A stretch of 55,497 nt of DNA. Source: CALJIC01 sp039805565. GTDB taxonomy: Bacteria > Chloroflexota > Chloroflexia > Chloroflexales > Roseiflexaceae. A program made the position numbers and the translations under genes. The stretch covers positions 1-55,497 of the forward strand of contig JBDLTZ010000026.1 of assembly GCA_039805565.1 (NCBI GenBank), given 5' to 3'. Under the pieces are notes generated by a model, which searched no databases, was not told the origin of the DNA, and saw only the letters and a list, made by a program, of their open reading frames with translations. Of this stretch, positions 26,380 through 35,088 are shown piece after piece. Every line of letters starts with the position of its first letter. Positions within the stretch are counted from its first letter, which is position 1.

Positions 26380-27039
26380 ATGCCGAACACACCCTCTACA
26401 ACGCTCGTCAAGATCTGCGGCCTCCGCACGGCCGAGCACGCGCTCGCCGCGCTCGCGGCCGGGGCCGACATGCTCGGGTTCATCTTCGCGCCTGCTCGCC
26501 GCCAGGTCACCCCTGAGGCCGTCGCGGCGATCGCCCGCGAGGTCCGCGCTGCCCCCGGCGGCCAAGACATCACCCTCACCGGTGTGTTCGTCAACGAGGC
26601 GCCCGAGCGGATCGCAGCGCACGCCGAACGGTGCGGGCTCGACGCCGTGCAGCTCAGCGGGGACGAGCCGCTCACCACAGCCGAGGCGCTCGCCGGGCGA
26701 CTGGTTATCAAGACCCTGCGGCTCGCAGGGAGCGCGTCGGAGGCGGCATGGCTCGCAGCGGCCCCGCGAGACGATGTGCGTCTGCACGTCGATGCCCACG
26801 TGCCGGGGACCTACGGCGGCGCCGGGGTCATCGGCGACTGGGAGCGCGCCGCCGAGCTGGCCCGCGAGCGCCCAATCATCCTGGCCGGCGGGCTGACCCC
26901 TGCGAACGTCGCAGAGGCGATCGGGCGCGTACGGCCGTGGGCGGTGGACGTCAGCAGCGGCGTCGAGACCGACGGCATCAAGGACAGCGCGCGCATCCGC
27001 GCCTTCGTCGACGCGGCGCGGGCGGTGATACCGCGGTGA
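26380..27039 (+). CDS. trpF: Phosphoribosylanthranilate isomerase
   Basis: A 219-aa TIM barrel that converts N-(5-phosphoribosyl)anthranilate to CdRP in tryptophan synthesis. The catalytic Cys lies in LVKICGLR (residues 8-15). LGFIFAPARRQVTPE, GVFVNE, LDAVQLSGDEP, LAGGLTPANV and AVDVSSGVET (phosphate site) follow in the family order. The start ATG 26380 precedes the conserved region; its RBS is weak. No other trp gene is in the window. The stop overlaps a GTG that could start the next gene. Confidence 0.95.
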   Translation: MPNTPSTTLVKICGLRTAEHALAALAAGADMLGFIFAPARRQVTPEAVAAIAREVRAAPGGQDITLTGVFVNEAPERIAAHAERCGLDAVQLSGDEPLTTAEALAGRLVIKTLRLAGSASEAAWLAAAPRDDVRLHVDAHVPGTYGGAGVIGDWERAAELARERPIILAGGLTPANVAEAIGRVRPWAVDVSSGVETDGIKDSARIRAFVDAARAVIPR

Positions 27040-27092
27040 AGGCCCGCCGGCCATCCCCCAGATCAGACGTGTCCGGCAGGCACGAGGGGCCG

Positions 27093-28454
27093 ATGGCGCT
27101 GCGCGCACTCCCCGCCCTGGCGGCACGCCTCGGGCGGTCGTGGCGCACCCGCCTCGAGCAGTCATGGCGCACCCGCCTCTGCCCCACCGACAACACCACG
27201 CCGACGATCCAAGGCGACGACGTACGGCCTGGGATCCGGCGCCTGATCGTCAGCGACCTGCACCTCGGGGCGGGCGACCGGCTCGAGGAGTTCACCGCCG
27301 ACGCAGAGATGGCCGCGTTCGTGCGGAGCTCAGCATGCGCCGGCGACCCGACCGAGCTCATCCTCGGGGGCGACACCTTCGAGTTTCTCCAGTCGCTCCC
27401 TGAGGGCATCGCCGACGACGACTGGTCGCCCGAGGCGGCGGTGCTCCGGCTGGATCTCATCCTGCGGGCGCACGCGCCGGTGATCGACGCCCTGCGGGAG
27501 TTTGTGGCCCTGCCGGACCGGCAGCTCACAGTGATCATCGGCAACCACGACTTCGAGCTACACTACCAGGCGGCAAAAAGGCACCTGCGCGCGACTCTGG
27601 GGCTGGAGGAGGGGGACGAGCGGCTGCGCTTCGGCGTGTGCTACGAGGGGGACGGCATCTACTTCGTGCACGGCAACCAGTTCGACACCTGGAACCGCTT
27701 CATCTACTTCGACGGCATCTGCGAGCCGTTCGAGGTGGTGCGCGGCACGCGAATGGTCAAGGACGTCATCAACCAGCTCAAGGCCGAGCCGCTGCCGATC
27801 GCCCCGCTGATGGACAACGTCAAGCCGATCTCGGCGTTCGTGTGGTACCTGCTCTCGCTGCCCCGGCTGCGGAACCCGGCAGTCCGCAGCTTCGTGGTGC
27901 GCGGGCTGCTGATGGTAGCCCGGAGCATGGCGCGCACGCGGCGCTACGCCCGGCCTGCCATCCCGGCCACGCAGCGGGCGCCGCGCATCCCCTGGCGGCA
28001 GCTGCGGCGGCGCGGAGCCCGTGGCCTCGCGCAGCTGCGGAGCGCCGCCAAGCGAGTCGTCCGCAGCGGCGCCGAGGGCGAGGACGCCGTAGCCCAGATC
28101 GAGCGCGAGGCCAGCCAGCAGCTCCAGCGCGAGATCCGGGCCTTCCGCGGCGACGTGCTGCGTGCGGTGGCAAAGATCGCGTGCAGCCCAGAGCACAGCC
28201 ACAACCGGCTCTTCGTCTGCGGTCACACCCACCTCGCCCAGGTTGTGAAGCTCGGCGCCGGGCAGACCTACATCAACACCGGCACCTGGACCGATGTCGT
28301 GCTGGATGTGGCGAGCGGGCAGCGCCAGGAAGAACGCTTCCCGTTCCTCGAAGTAACATACGCCGGCCACGCGCCGCAGGGACGGCTGCTCGTCTGGCGG
28401 AGCGAGGCGGAGGACCCCGCGCCGTGGGCGGGTGAGCACGCCGCGATCTCTTGA
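27093..28454 (+). CDS. Calcineurin-like metallophosphoesterase
   Basis: A 453-aa protein with all metal-binding motifs in order: SDLHLG, LGGDTFEF, GNHDFEL, VHGNQFD and CGHTHLAQ. The middle (about 220-360) is a long Arg-rich helical insertion, including MARTRRYARPA. The substrate is unknown; the LpxH-like and YbbF-like branches share the fold. ATG 27093 has GAGGGG upstream. A GTG at 27036, overlapping the trpF stop, would give a coupled and longer protein. Near the N terminus a 24-bp tandem duplication gives two SWRTRL copies. Confidence 0.85.
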   Translation: MALRALPALAARLGRSWRTRLEQSWRTRLCPTDNTTPTIQGDDVRPGIRRLIVSDLHLGAGDRLEEFTADAEMAAFVRSSACAGDPTELILGGDTFEFLQSLPEGIADDDWSPEAAVLRLDLILRAHAPVIDALREFVALPDRQLTVIIGNHDFELHYQAAKRHLRATLGLEEGDERLRFGVCYEGDGIYFVHGNQFDTWNRFIYFDGICEPFEVVRGTRMVKDVINQLKAEPLPIAPLMDNVKPISAFVWYLLSLPRLRNPAVRSFVVRGLLMVARSMARTRRYARPAIPATQRAPRIPWRQLRRRGARGLAQLRSAAKRVVRSGAEGEDAVAQIEREASQQLQREIRAFRGDVLRAVAKIACSPEHSHNRLFVCGHTHLAQVVKLGAGQTYINTGTWTDVVLDVASGQRQEERFPFLEVTYAGHAPQGRLLVWRSEAEDPAPWAGEHAAIS

Positions 28455-28463
28455 ATTCCAGGG

Positions 28464-28469
28464 TATACT
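28464..28469 (+). promoter_or_regulatory. Possible -10 box before the Trm112-like gene
   Basis: TATACT located 32 nt upstream of the GTG start. No -35 element of correct spacing is seen. Confidence 0.3.
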
Positions 28470-28500
28470 ACGTACGAAGTGAGAACCTAAGGAGGCACAC

Positions 28501-28848
28501 GTGAAGCTCATTCTGCGTCTGCTCGGCATTTTCGCGCTCCTCGGCCTGGGCGTAGTGGTGTACCGGGCCATTCGCCAGTACCGCGAGGACAGCGTCTTCG
28601 ATCTAGGCGCCTCGGCCGTGACCAACGGCGTGGGCAGCGGCGAGAAGCGCTCGATCAGCCCCGAGCTGCTGGCGATCCTGGCAGACCCGGGCGATAAGGG
28701 CCCGGTCGAGCTGCTGACCGACGGCGAGGGCAAGGAGTGGCTGGTGAACCGCCGCAACGGCTACCGCTACCCCGTCGAGGACGGCATCCCGATCATGCTG
28801 CTCGAGGAGGGCCAGAAGCACCGCGACGAGGGTCTGATCGCGCGGTAG
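28501..28848 (+). CDS. Membrane-anchored Trm112-like small protein
   Basis: A 115-aa protein starting at GTG after a perfect AAGGAGG. Residues 4-22 form one transmembrane helix. The C-terminal half (LLAILADPGDKGPVEL to YRYPVEDGIPIMLLEE) matches the Trm112/YcaR (UPF0434) pattern, including the closing 'P..DGIP.ML'. The zinc-binding cysteines of Trm112 are absent. Its role is unknown. A heptad-type hairpin follows the stop. Confidence 0.65.
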   Translation: MKLILRLLGIFALLGLGVVVYRAIRQYREDSVFDLGASAVTNGVGSGEKRSISPELLAILADPGDKGPVELLTDGEGKEWLVNRRNGYRYPVEDGIPIMLLEEGQKHRDEGLIAR

Positions 28849-28875
28849 CAGCCGTTTTCCAGCCACAGAGAGCAC

Positions 28876-28919
28876 AGAGGGCACAGCCATTGCGTCTGGC
28901 GCTCTCTGTGCTCTCTGTT
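28876..28919. repeat. Inverted repeat of the CAGAGAG type
   Basis: ACAGAGAGCACAGAG (28876-28890) is the exact reverse complement of 28905-28919, with a 14-nt loop. It lies between the Trm112-like and EI24-like genes. Confidence 0.8.
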
Positions 28920-28942
28920 TGTTGTGAGGCGGAGGTAAGACC

Positions 28943-29698
28943 ATGCGGGCATTCCTCGAGGGCGCCCTCTACCCGTTCCAGGCGCTCGCCGCGCTTAACC
29001 GCACGCCGCGGCTCTGGCGCTACGTCATCCTGCCGATCGCCATCAATATCGTTGTCGGCCTGACGCTGTACGCCGGGCTGGTGCTGGCCGGGCTGCGGGC
29101 GATCGATGCGGCCACGACCCAGCTCCCCGCCTGGGCTGCGGCCGCCGAGCTGCTGCTCCAGGCCCTGCTGGTGGTGGGGCTGCTGCTGGGCACCGGTTTC
29201 CTGCTGGTACGCTTCGGCGTGCTGCTCGGCTCCCCATTCTACGGCCGTCTCTCCGAGGAGTTGGAGGAGGCCCGCACCGGCAGTGCGCCCCCGGCCTACC
29301 CCCTCACTCCCGCGGGGATCGCGCGGGACCTGGGGCGCGCCTTGATGTACGAACTGAAGAAGCTGCTGCTGGTGCTCATGGTGGGCCTGCCGCTGCTGCT
29401 GCTCAACCTCGTGCCGGTGGTCGGCACCGTGCTCGCCACCGCTGGCTGGATCGCCCTGGGCGCCACAGTGGCCTGCCTCGACTTCCTCGACCCGCCGCTC
29501 GAGCGGCGCCGGCTGCGCTTCCGCGCCAAGCTCGGCACGGTGCGGCGCGGGCTACCCGCCACGGCCGGCTTCGGGCTCGTGTGCCTCGGGCTCGTGAGCA
29601 TTCCACTCGTCAACCTGCTGGCCATCCCGCTGTGCATCACGGCCGGCACGCTCTTCTTCTGCGACCGCCTGCGCGGGCAAGAAGTTGTGAAATTGTAA
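28943..29698 (+). CDS. EI24/CysZ-family membrane protein
   Basis: A 251-aa integral membrane protein with four or more hydrophobic segments. The N terminus FLEGALYPFQALAALNRTPR and the middle segment LLNLVPVVGTVLATAGWIA resemble the EI24 domain (CysZ sulfate transporter relatives). The charged loop FLDPPLERRRLRFRAK and a short cytoplasmic tail follow. ATG 28943 has GGAGG 7 nt upstream. Sulfate transport is not supported by any nearby sulfur gene, so only the family is claimed. Confidence 0.75.
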   Translation: MRAFLEGALYPFQALAALNRTPRLWRYVILPIAINIVVGLTLYAGLVLAGLRAIDAATTQLPAWAAAAELLLQALLVVGLLLGTGFLLVRFGVLLGSPFYGRLSEELEEARTGSAPPAYPLTPAGIARDLGRALMYELKKLLLVLMVGLPLLLLNLVPVVGTVLATAGWIALGATVACLDFLDPPLERRRLRFRAKLGTVRRGLPATAGFGLVCLGLVSIPLVNLLAIPLCITAGTLFFCDRLRGQEVVKL

Positions 29699-29830
29699 TC
29701 GGCTCACTTTACCCCGCCGCTATACTCAGTAGCAAATAATGATTGGTGGATTGGTGATCCGCCGGGCTTCCCCGCAGACACCACGACTGTGTCCTCTTCG
29801 TACAAACCAAGGAAAGGAAGGCTACGTCTC

Positions 29831-30781
29831 ATGGTCCAGAGCCGCGTCGAAAAGGCGGTCCTGCTTACGCTTGTAATCGCCCCGCTCCTGGGGACGGTCT
29901 ATGCGATCTATCTCCTCTGGGAGCGGCTGGTCGGGTGGCAGGATCTCGCCATCATGGGCGTGATGTTCTTCTTCACCGCGATCGGCATCACCATCGGCTA
30001 CCACCGCATGCTCACGCATCGTAGCTTCGAGGCGCACCCGGCGGTCCGCTTCTTCTTCCTGATGTGCGGCTCGATGGCTATGCAGGGCCCCGCAGTGGAC
30101 TGGGCATCGATCCATATCAAGCACCACGCGCACTCGGACGAGGAGGACGATCCGCACAGCCCGATCAAGAGCTTCGTGCACGCTCACCTCGGCTGGTTCA
30201 TGGGGGGCTACCACGCCGAGCCGCACATCTACGGCAAGTGGCTGCTCAAGGACCCCCTGGTCATGTTTATGAGCAAGACCTTCTTCGTCTGGGTGGTGCT
30301 CGGCTTCGTCATTCCGTTCCTGGTGGGCGGCTGGACAGGCGTGCTCTGGGGCGGCCTGGTGCGCATGTTCCTGACGCAGCACATCACCTGGAGCGTGAAC
30401 TCGGTCTGCCACACTTTCGGCAGGCGCATGTTCGAGACCACCGACATGAGCCGCAACAACTGGCTCGTCGGCCTGCTGGCGATGGGCGAGGGGTGGCATA
30501 ACAACCACCACGCCTTCCCGCGCTCGGCCTTCCACGGCATGCGCTGGTACCAGTTCGATATGTCGTCCTACATCATCTGGACGCTGGAGAAGCTGGGCCT
30601 GGCGTGGGACGTGGTGCGCATCTCCCCCGACAAGATGGAGGCGCGCCTGATCCGCGAGGCGAAGGCAGCTGCCGCGCACGCCGCGGCCGCTGCCCACGCT
30701 GCCGCGCACGCCGCCGCCCAGGCCGCGAGCGACGCCGTGGCGCAGGTGACGCCGCACCGGGTGGACCCGGCGGTGGACTAG
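29831..30781 (+). CDS. Acyl-CoA/acyl-lipid fatty acid desaturase
   Basis: A 316-aa membrane di-iron desaturase. The histidine boxes are GYHRMLTH, HIKHHAHSDEEDDPH and WHNNHHAFP, the δ9-type pattern (H-x4-H, H-x2-HH, H-x2-HH). Four hydrophobic helices surround them. The last 40 residues are an Ala/His-rich tail (AAAHAAAAAHAAAHAAA) unusual for the family. ATG 29831 follows AAGGAAAGGAAGG with a 9-nt gap; a GTG at 29789 would add 14 residues but has no RBS. A TATACT lies at 29721-29726. Confidence 0.92.
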   Translation: MVQSRVEKAVLLTLVIAPLLGTVYAIYLLWERLVGWQDLAIMGVMFFFTAIGITIGYHRMLTHRSFEAHPAVRFFFLMCGSMAMQGPAVDWASIHIKHHAHSDEEDDPHSPIKSFVHAHLGWFMGGYHAEPHIYGKWLLKDPLVMFMSKTFFVWVVLGFVIPFLVGGWTGVLWGGLVRMFLTQHITWSVNSVCHTFGRRMFETTDMSRNNWLVGLLAMGEGWHNNHHAFPRSAFHGMRWYQFDMSSYIIWTLEKLGLAWDVVRISPDKMEARLIREAKAAAAHAAAAAHAAAHAAAQAASDAVAQVTPHRVDPAVD

Positions 30782-30813
30782 AGCACGGATGGCGCGCGCT
30801 CCCCGCGCCGGAG

Positions 30814-30860
30814 GCGCAGAGAGGGCAGAGGGCAGCAATTGCCCTCTGCCCTCTCTGTGC
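30814..30860. repeat. Very strong inverted repeat between convergent genes
   Basis: The 21-nt arms 30814-30834 and 30840-30860 pair with a single mismatch over a 5-nt GCAAT loop. The units GCAGAGA, GGGCAGA, GGGCAGC show the 7-nt period. It probably also acts as a two-way transcription terminator for the desaturase (+) and the STAND operon (-). Confidence 0.85.
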
Positions 30861-30915
30861 CCACCTCGCCCTGCCGGGAGGGCGCCCCGATCAAGCGCGC
30901 CCTCCAATCACCCCA

Positions 30916-33801
30916 CTACTCACTCGCCAGGCCCTCCCGCGCCAGGCCCGTGACAACAGACTCCACACAGACGACCAGATCAGCATCAGACAGCGCCCGC
31001 ACGCGCGGCCCGACGAGGCGTGCCAGCACAGCATCCAGCGCCGTACCGTCCGAGAGCGCCAGGGGAACGAGCCTCCTGAGCCCCTCCCACACTGGCGGCT
31101 CCGCAGCGGCCCAGCGCGCGGAGAGGTGCTCGACATACGCCAGCCGGATGTCGCGCTCCAGCATGGTGTCGAGCTCGGCCAGCGCCGCGTCCACATCGGA
31201 GAGGTCCTCCCGCGCAGCCCAGGCGCGGTAGGCCGCCACGAGCCGCAGGCGCTCCTCGCGGAAGGCGACAGCCCGGACCCCCCCGGCTTCACCCTCGGCC
31301 CAGCCCAGCAGCAGGCCCCAGGGCCACTCGCCACGATTCGGCATCCCCAGATCGTACCAGCGGTTGGCGAGCGCCAGGAGCGTCACGGTAGCGTAGCCAG
31401 CGTACCCCTTGTCGGCCGAGCCGGCCTCGCGCACGGCAAGGTACGCCTCGGCCTCCCTGCCGGCACGGTGCAGGGCGACGGCCTGCGCGCTGAAGGCCCG
31501 CGCCCGGGTCCCCCAGCGGTCGTACGCGGCGGCCCCCCGCCCGAGGTACGCACCGAGCGCGGCGTCAGGACGGCCGCGGCGCTCACACTCGGCCGCCAGC
31601 AGCGCCGGCAGGTCGAAGGTGTAGCTTACCCCCTCACGGTCCAGCGCCGTGGCGAGGATACGCCGCAGCCGCGCGCTGGCCCACCTGTGGTCCGGCGCGG
31701 CCAGTGCTGCCACCCCGAGCGCCACGAGCGCGATATCGCGGTAGCGCGGGTACGGGTTGGGGAGCACCAGATCCAGCGCTCGGTCGACACCCGCCTGCCC
31801 AGCCGGGTCGGCGGCGAGCTGGAGCAGGAGCGTGCCGAGTCCGGCGGCCTGTGAGGCGACGACCTCCTCGGTGTAGAGGAACGGCACCATAGAGACGGCC
31901 TCGACCGCGCCCGAGGCGGCGAGGTGCTCCAGCTCCTCCAGGCGCTGGCCGAGCGCGTCCAGCAGCGCGCCGCGCTCCCCAGGATTCGGCGGCGGGCACA
32001 GATCGTAGGTCACCAGGAGTCGGTCAGCGTCAGCACGGCCGAGGTCTGCCAGCCAGGCGCGTGCAGCGGGCTGGTCGGCGTGGAGCAGCCGGGCGGTGTG
32101 GGCCAGCAGCGCGTCACACAGGATATCGGCGTGGGGGGCGCTAAGCTCCAGGGCGGCGTGGATGGCGACGTCCGCGGCAGTGGTTTTTCCAGCAGCGGCG
32201 GCAGCCCAGGCGAGGTAGAGCCACATCACCCGCGCCCAGCCCAGCGAACGGTCGCAGAGCTGCGCGTGCCGCAGGGTCTCGTCGAAGTCCGGGTCCTCGA
32301 CGCGCTGAAGAATCGAGAGCGCCAGGCTCGCCCGGCGCAGCGTATCGCGGTAGGCCATGGCGCAGGCCACGGCGCGCGCGACGTCGTCGGCGCCGAGGGC
32401 GTAGAGCAGCGCCGCGCGCACATCGTCAAGCGTAGCGCTGATGTCGCTGGTAGCCGCAATCTGGCGATCGCGGAAGGCCAGGTCGAGCACCAGGTCGTAG
32501 AGCCCGGCAGGGTCGCCCTCGGCCTGGAGGTGCTCGGGGTAGAAGAGCAGCACGTAGGCGGGCGTCTCTTTCGGCCAGCCCGCCTTGCGGAAGCTGTCAC
32601 ACCAGCGCAGCAGCCGGCGGCGGTGGGCGTCGTACTGGGCGCCGAGCAGGTCGACCACCACCGCGCGCAGCTGGAGGTGCATCAGCGCGAGGCGCTCGCG
32701 GCCGATCAGGAAGCGCCGGATGCGCCCGAGCGCGTCCGCCACATCCCACGAGCTGCGTCCGAGCGCCCCGGCGAGCTCGTCGGCGGTCATCCCACCGGCT
32801 GCCACGGCCAGCATGCCGAGGATATCCTGCGCCAGCTTGCCCTTCGCGGCGGCGCGGAGGCGGGCGATCTCCTGGCCGAAGTACTCCTGGACGCCCTTCG
32901 GCACACGCCGGCGCAGCCGCCCCAGCGCCCGCTCGCCCTCAGTCGCGAGCTCCTGACACACGAAGCGCACGAACAGCGGCTCGCCCCGCGTGAGCGCCAC
33001 GACCTCGTCCGCCAGGCCAGCCAGCGCCGTGTCCGCGCCGAGTCCGACAAGCAGCGCGCGCACATCGGCGGCGTCAAACGCGCCGAGGGAGAGCGGGCGC
33101 GCCTCACGGAGCGGGTGCTCGAGGCCCACCAGCTCGCTCACCCCCGTGTCCCTGCGGGCGGTGACGACGATATGGGCGTAGGGGGTGAGCGGGGCTGGCA
33201 GCGCCTCGGCGATCGTGGCCGCGCCGCCCGCCTGCTCGTCGAGCGCGTCCACCAGCAGCAGCAGCGGCCGCGCGGCGCTGGCCTCGGCGGTCGCGAGCGG
33301 CCAGAGCTGGCTGAGCTGGCTCATGAGCGAGTGCAGGTCGGGCGGAACGCCGCTGTCGATCCCGAGGTGGCGCAGGAGCTGACCATTGAGCGCCTGGAGG
33401 AAGGCGACCGGGGTGTTGGCCCGACCCTGCTGTCGCACGAAGTAGTACAGCAGCAGCGGCGCCGGCCCGTCCCACGCCCCGGACTCAGCGGCGGAGATCA
33501 GGCGCGCGACCAGCGCTGACTTACCGAAGCCGGCGGGTGCCTCGATCAGCAGGGCGCCTGGGCTCGGCTCGGCGGCGAAGGCCATCACCGCGGCGAGCGC
33601 GTCCACCCGGCCGACGAACGCCTGGCTGTGGTGCGCGACCAGGTCCTCGATCGCGGCGCGGTAGTTCGGTCGCGGGTAGCTCGGGCCACTGTAGATGCGG
33701 ACGCTCGCGCGTGCGCCGTGCCCGATCGCCACGGCCGTGCTGCCGATGATGTCGCCGACCTGGATCTGGGCCGGCTGATAGCGGGCGGTGGGGTAAGTCA
33801 T
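30916..33801 (-). CDS. STAND/NACHT-like ATPase with N-terminal shared β-motif; last gene of the four-gene operon
   Basis: A 961-aa protein. Residues 15-34 are the shared motif VGDIIGSTAVAIGHGARASV. The STAND NTPase module follows: FVGRVDAL (62-69), Walker A APAGFGKS (88-95), Walker B LLLLVDALDE (180-189) and a TARRDTG sensor segment (about 215-221). A winged-helix-like part and a long α-helical, TPR-like sensor region (about 400-960) complete it. STAND ATPases such as NLRs switch to oligomers on sensing a trigger. ATG 33801 with GAGGTGAG upstream starts 12 nt after the previous gene. No direct effector domain is present, so it probably recruits partners encoded upstream. Confidence 0.85.
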   Translation of the reverse strand: MTYPTARYQPAQIQVGDIIGSTAVAIGHGARASVRIYSGPSYPRPNYRAAIEDLVAHHSQAFVGRVDALAAVMAFAAEPSPGALLIEAPAGFGKSALVARLISAAESGAWDGPAPLLLYYFVRQQGRANTPVAFLQALNGQLLRHLGIDSGVPPDLHSLMSQLSQLWPLATAEASAARPLLLLVDALDEQAGGAATIAEALPAPLTPYAHIVVTARRDTGVSELVGLEHPLREARPLSLGAFDAADVRALLVGLGADTALAGLADEVVALTRGEPLFVRFVCQELATEGERALGRLRRRVPKGVQEYFGQEIARLRAAAKGKLAQDILGMLAVAAGGMTADELAGALGRSSWDVADALGRIRRFLIGRERLALMHLQLRAVVVDLLGAQYDAHRRRLLRWCDSFRKAGWPKETPAYVLLFYPEHLQAEGDPAGLYDLVLDLAFRDRQIAATSDISATLDDVRAALLYALGADDVARAVACAMAYRDTLRRASLALSILQRVEDPDFDETLRHAQLCDRSLGWARVMWLYLAWAAAAAGKTTAADVAIHAALELSAPHADILCDALLAHTARLLHADQPAARAWLADLGRADADRLLVTYDLCPPPNPGERGALLDALGQRLEELEHLAASGAVEAVSMVPFLYTEEVVASQAAGLGTLLLQLAADPAGQAGVDRALDLVLPNPYPRYRDIALVALGVAALAAPDHRWASARLRRILATALDREGVSYTFDLPALLAAECERRGRPDAALGAYLGRGAAAYDRWGTRARAFSAQAVALHRAGREAEAYLAVREAGSADKGYAGYATVTLLALANRWYDLGMPNRGEWPWGLLLGWAEGEAGGVRAVAFREERLRLVAAYRAWAAREDLSDVDAALAELDTMLERDIRLAYVEHLSARWAAAEPPVWEGLRRLVPLALSDGTALDAVLARLVGPRVRALSDADLVVCVESVVTGLAREGLASE

Positions 33802-33813
33802 ACTCACCTCGTA

Positions 33814-35076
33814 TTAGCCGGCGGTCTTCCGGGCGCGCGCCGCGATCTTGCCGATCACCTTAGCGACGCCGGCCACCGGGCTGGCGAAGGTGGCCGCGAC
33901 CACCTCGACGATGTCGGGCGCGATGCTGCCGAGGAATGTGAGCCACTCCTCGATCATCTTCTCACTGGCCTGATCACCCTTCGCAGCCTCCTTCTCGACC
34001 TCCTGCACCGCTTGGGCGGCGCTGGCCCGGATGGGCGCCGGAGTCTGTAGCGCGCCGAGGGCTGTGTGAACCTCGGCGAACAGGCGCTTCAGCTCCTCGG
34101 CGTCTGGGCCGGTGTGCACGCTGGCCCGCGCGCCCCCCCCGATCGCGATGCCGCTCGAGCCGCTGATATTGCCCACGGTAATCCGGTCGCCCCCGCCGCT
34201 CGCCTGGTGCGGCGCCTCCATCCGACCGGCACCCACCCCGACCGCTGCCTCGGCGAGGCGGCCCACCGCCACGGCGGACGCGCTGGTGACATCACCGACG
34301 TTTATCTCGTCCCCCGCCGGCGCGGCCACCGCAGCCGGAGGCGCTTCCTCCACCTCCTCCGGCGTGAAGGCGTGGTTTACTTGGAGATCGTGGATGTCCA
34401 GCGCGAAGAGGAAAGCGCGCGTCCCAGTGGCCGCGGCCTCGTCCTCGGCGCGGGCGTGCTGCGCCACCTGCTCCAGCCCGGCCTCACAGGCGCGCTCAAA
34501 CGACATCAGACCGCCGGCATCACGGCCGCGGCCCTCGGGGAACTCTGTGGAGAGCGAGCCGCCGCTCTGCGCGAGCCCAGTGCACTCCACGAGCAGGTAC
34601 TCGCTGCCGGCGAGATCCTTGAGCACCGAAAAGTCCGCCAGCAGTCCGCGCTCGAACGCCAGCGCCTTAGGCGCGCGGCGCGTATCGTGGCGGGTGCGGG
34701 TGAGCGAGACCGCCGCGAAGGCGTGGCCGTCTACCACCACCACCAGCGGCAGCAGATCATTCGCCAGGCAGGCCCCGGCGAACAGCAGCGTCAGGTCCAG
34801 GCAGGTGCCGACCTTCTCCCCCAGGATGGTCTCGGGCGTGCGGATGCGCTGGGTCACGCCGGAGCGCGGGTTGAACGGCGCGAGGTCGTAGCGGATACCC
34901 TGCTGCTGGAGCTGCGCGTAGACCTGGCCGGCGAGCGCGCCCTTCCCCTTGGTCGTGAGCCAGTCGAGCCGGTTGATGTGGGACGGCAGGCGCAGCGCAG
35001 CCGGCAGATCCTCGCGGACGAAGCGGGCGAGCCCACGCTCCTCGGCGCGCGCCCACTCGTAGAAACGTTCAGTCAC
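33814..35076 (-). CDS. Transglutaminase-like Cys/His protein with two shared β-motifs and helical C-terminal domain
   Basis: A 420-aa protein. Residues 76-122 (RIRTPETILGEKVGTCLDL, then VVVDGHAFAAV) look like a transglutaminase/papain-fold core, with Cys92 and His118 as likely catalytic residues. A Pro/Ala linker follows. Motif copy 1 is at 260-279 (VGDVTSASAVAVGRLAEAAV, divergent) and copy 2 at 301-320 (VGNISGSSGIAIGGGARASV). The C-terminal 95 residues are helical, ending in EEWLTFLGSIAPDIVEVVAA with a basic tail. The start is GTG with AAAGGA 7 nt upstream, 12 nt after the lipase stop. It may be a protease or crosslinking effector, or an adaptor. The catalytic assignment is an inference. Confidence 0.7.
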   Translation of the reverse strand: MTERFYEWARAEERGLARFVREDLPAALRLPSHINRLDWLTTKGKGALAGQVYAQLQQQGIRYDLAPFNPRSGVTQRIRTPETILGEKVGTCLDLTLLFAGACLANDLLPLVVVVDGHAFAAVSLTRTRHDTRRAPKALAFERGLLADFSVLKDLAGSEYLLVECTGLAQSGGSLSTEFPEGRGRDAGGLMSFERACEAGLEQVAQHARAEDEAAATGTRAFLFALDIHDLQVNHAFTPEEVEEAPPAAVAAPAGDEINVGDVTSASAVAVGRLAEAAVGVGAGRMEAPHQASGGGDRITVGNISGSSGIAIGGGARASVHTGPDAEELKRLFAEVHTALGALQTPAPIRASAAQAVQEVEKEAAKGDQASEKMIEEWLTFLGSIAPDIVEVVAATFASPVAGVAKVIGKIAARARKTAG

Positions 35077-35088
35077 GATGTCGTCCTT

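Noticed and set aside
27132..27180. 24-bp tandem duplication in the metallophosphoesterase gene as a mobile element
   Set aside because: Only two copies and no other repeat features; simple local duplication is enough.
31924..33519. A 531-codon plus-strand frame over the STAND gene
   Set aside because: The composition is typical of an antisense shadow, while the minus frame has Walker A/B motifs.
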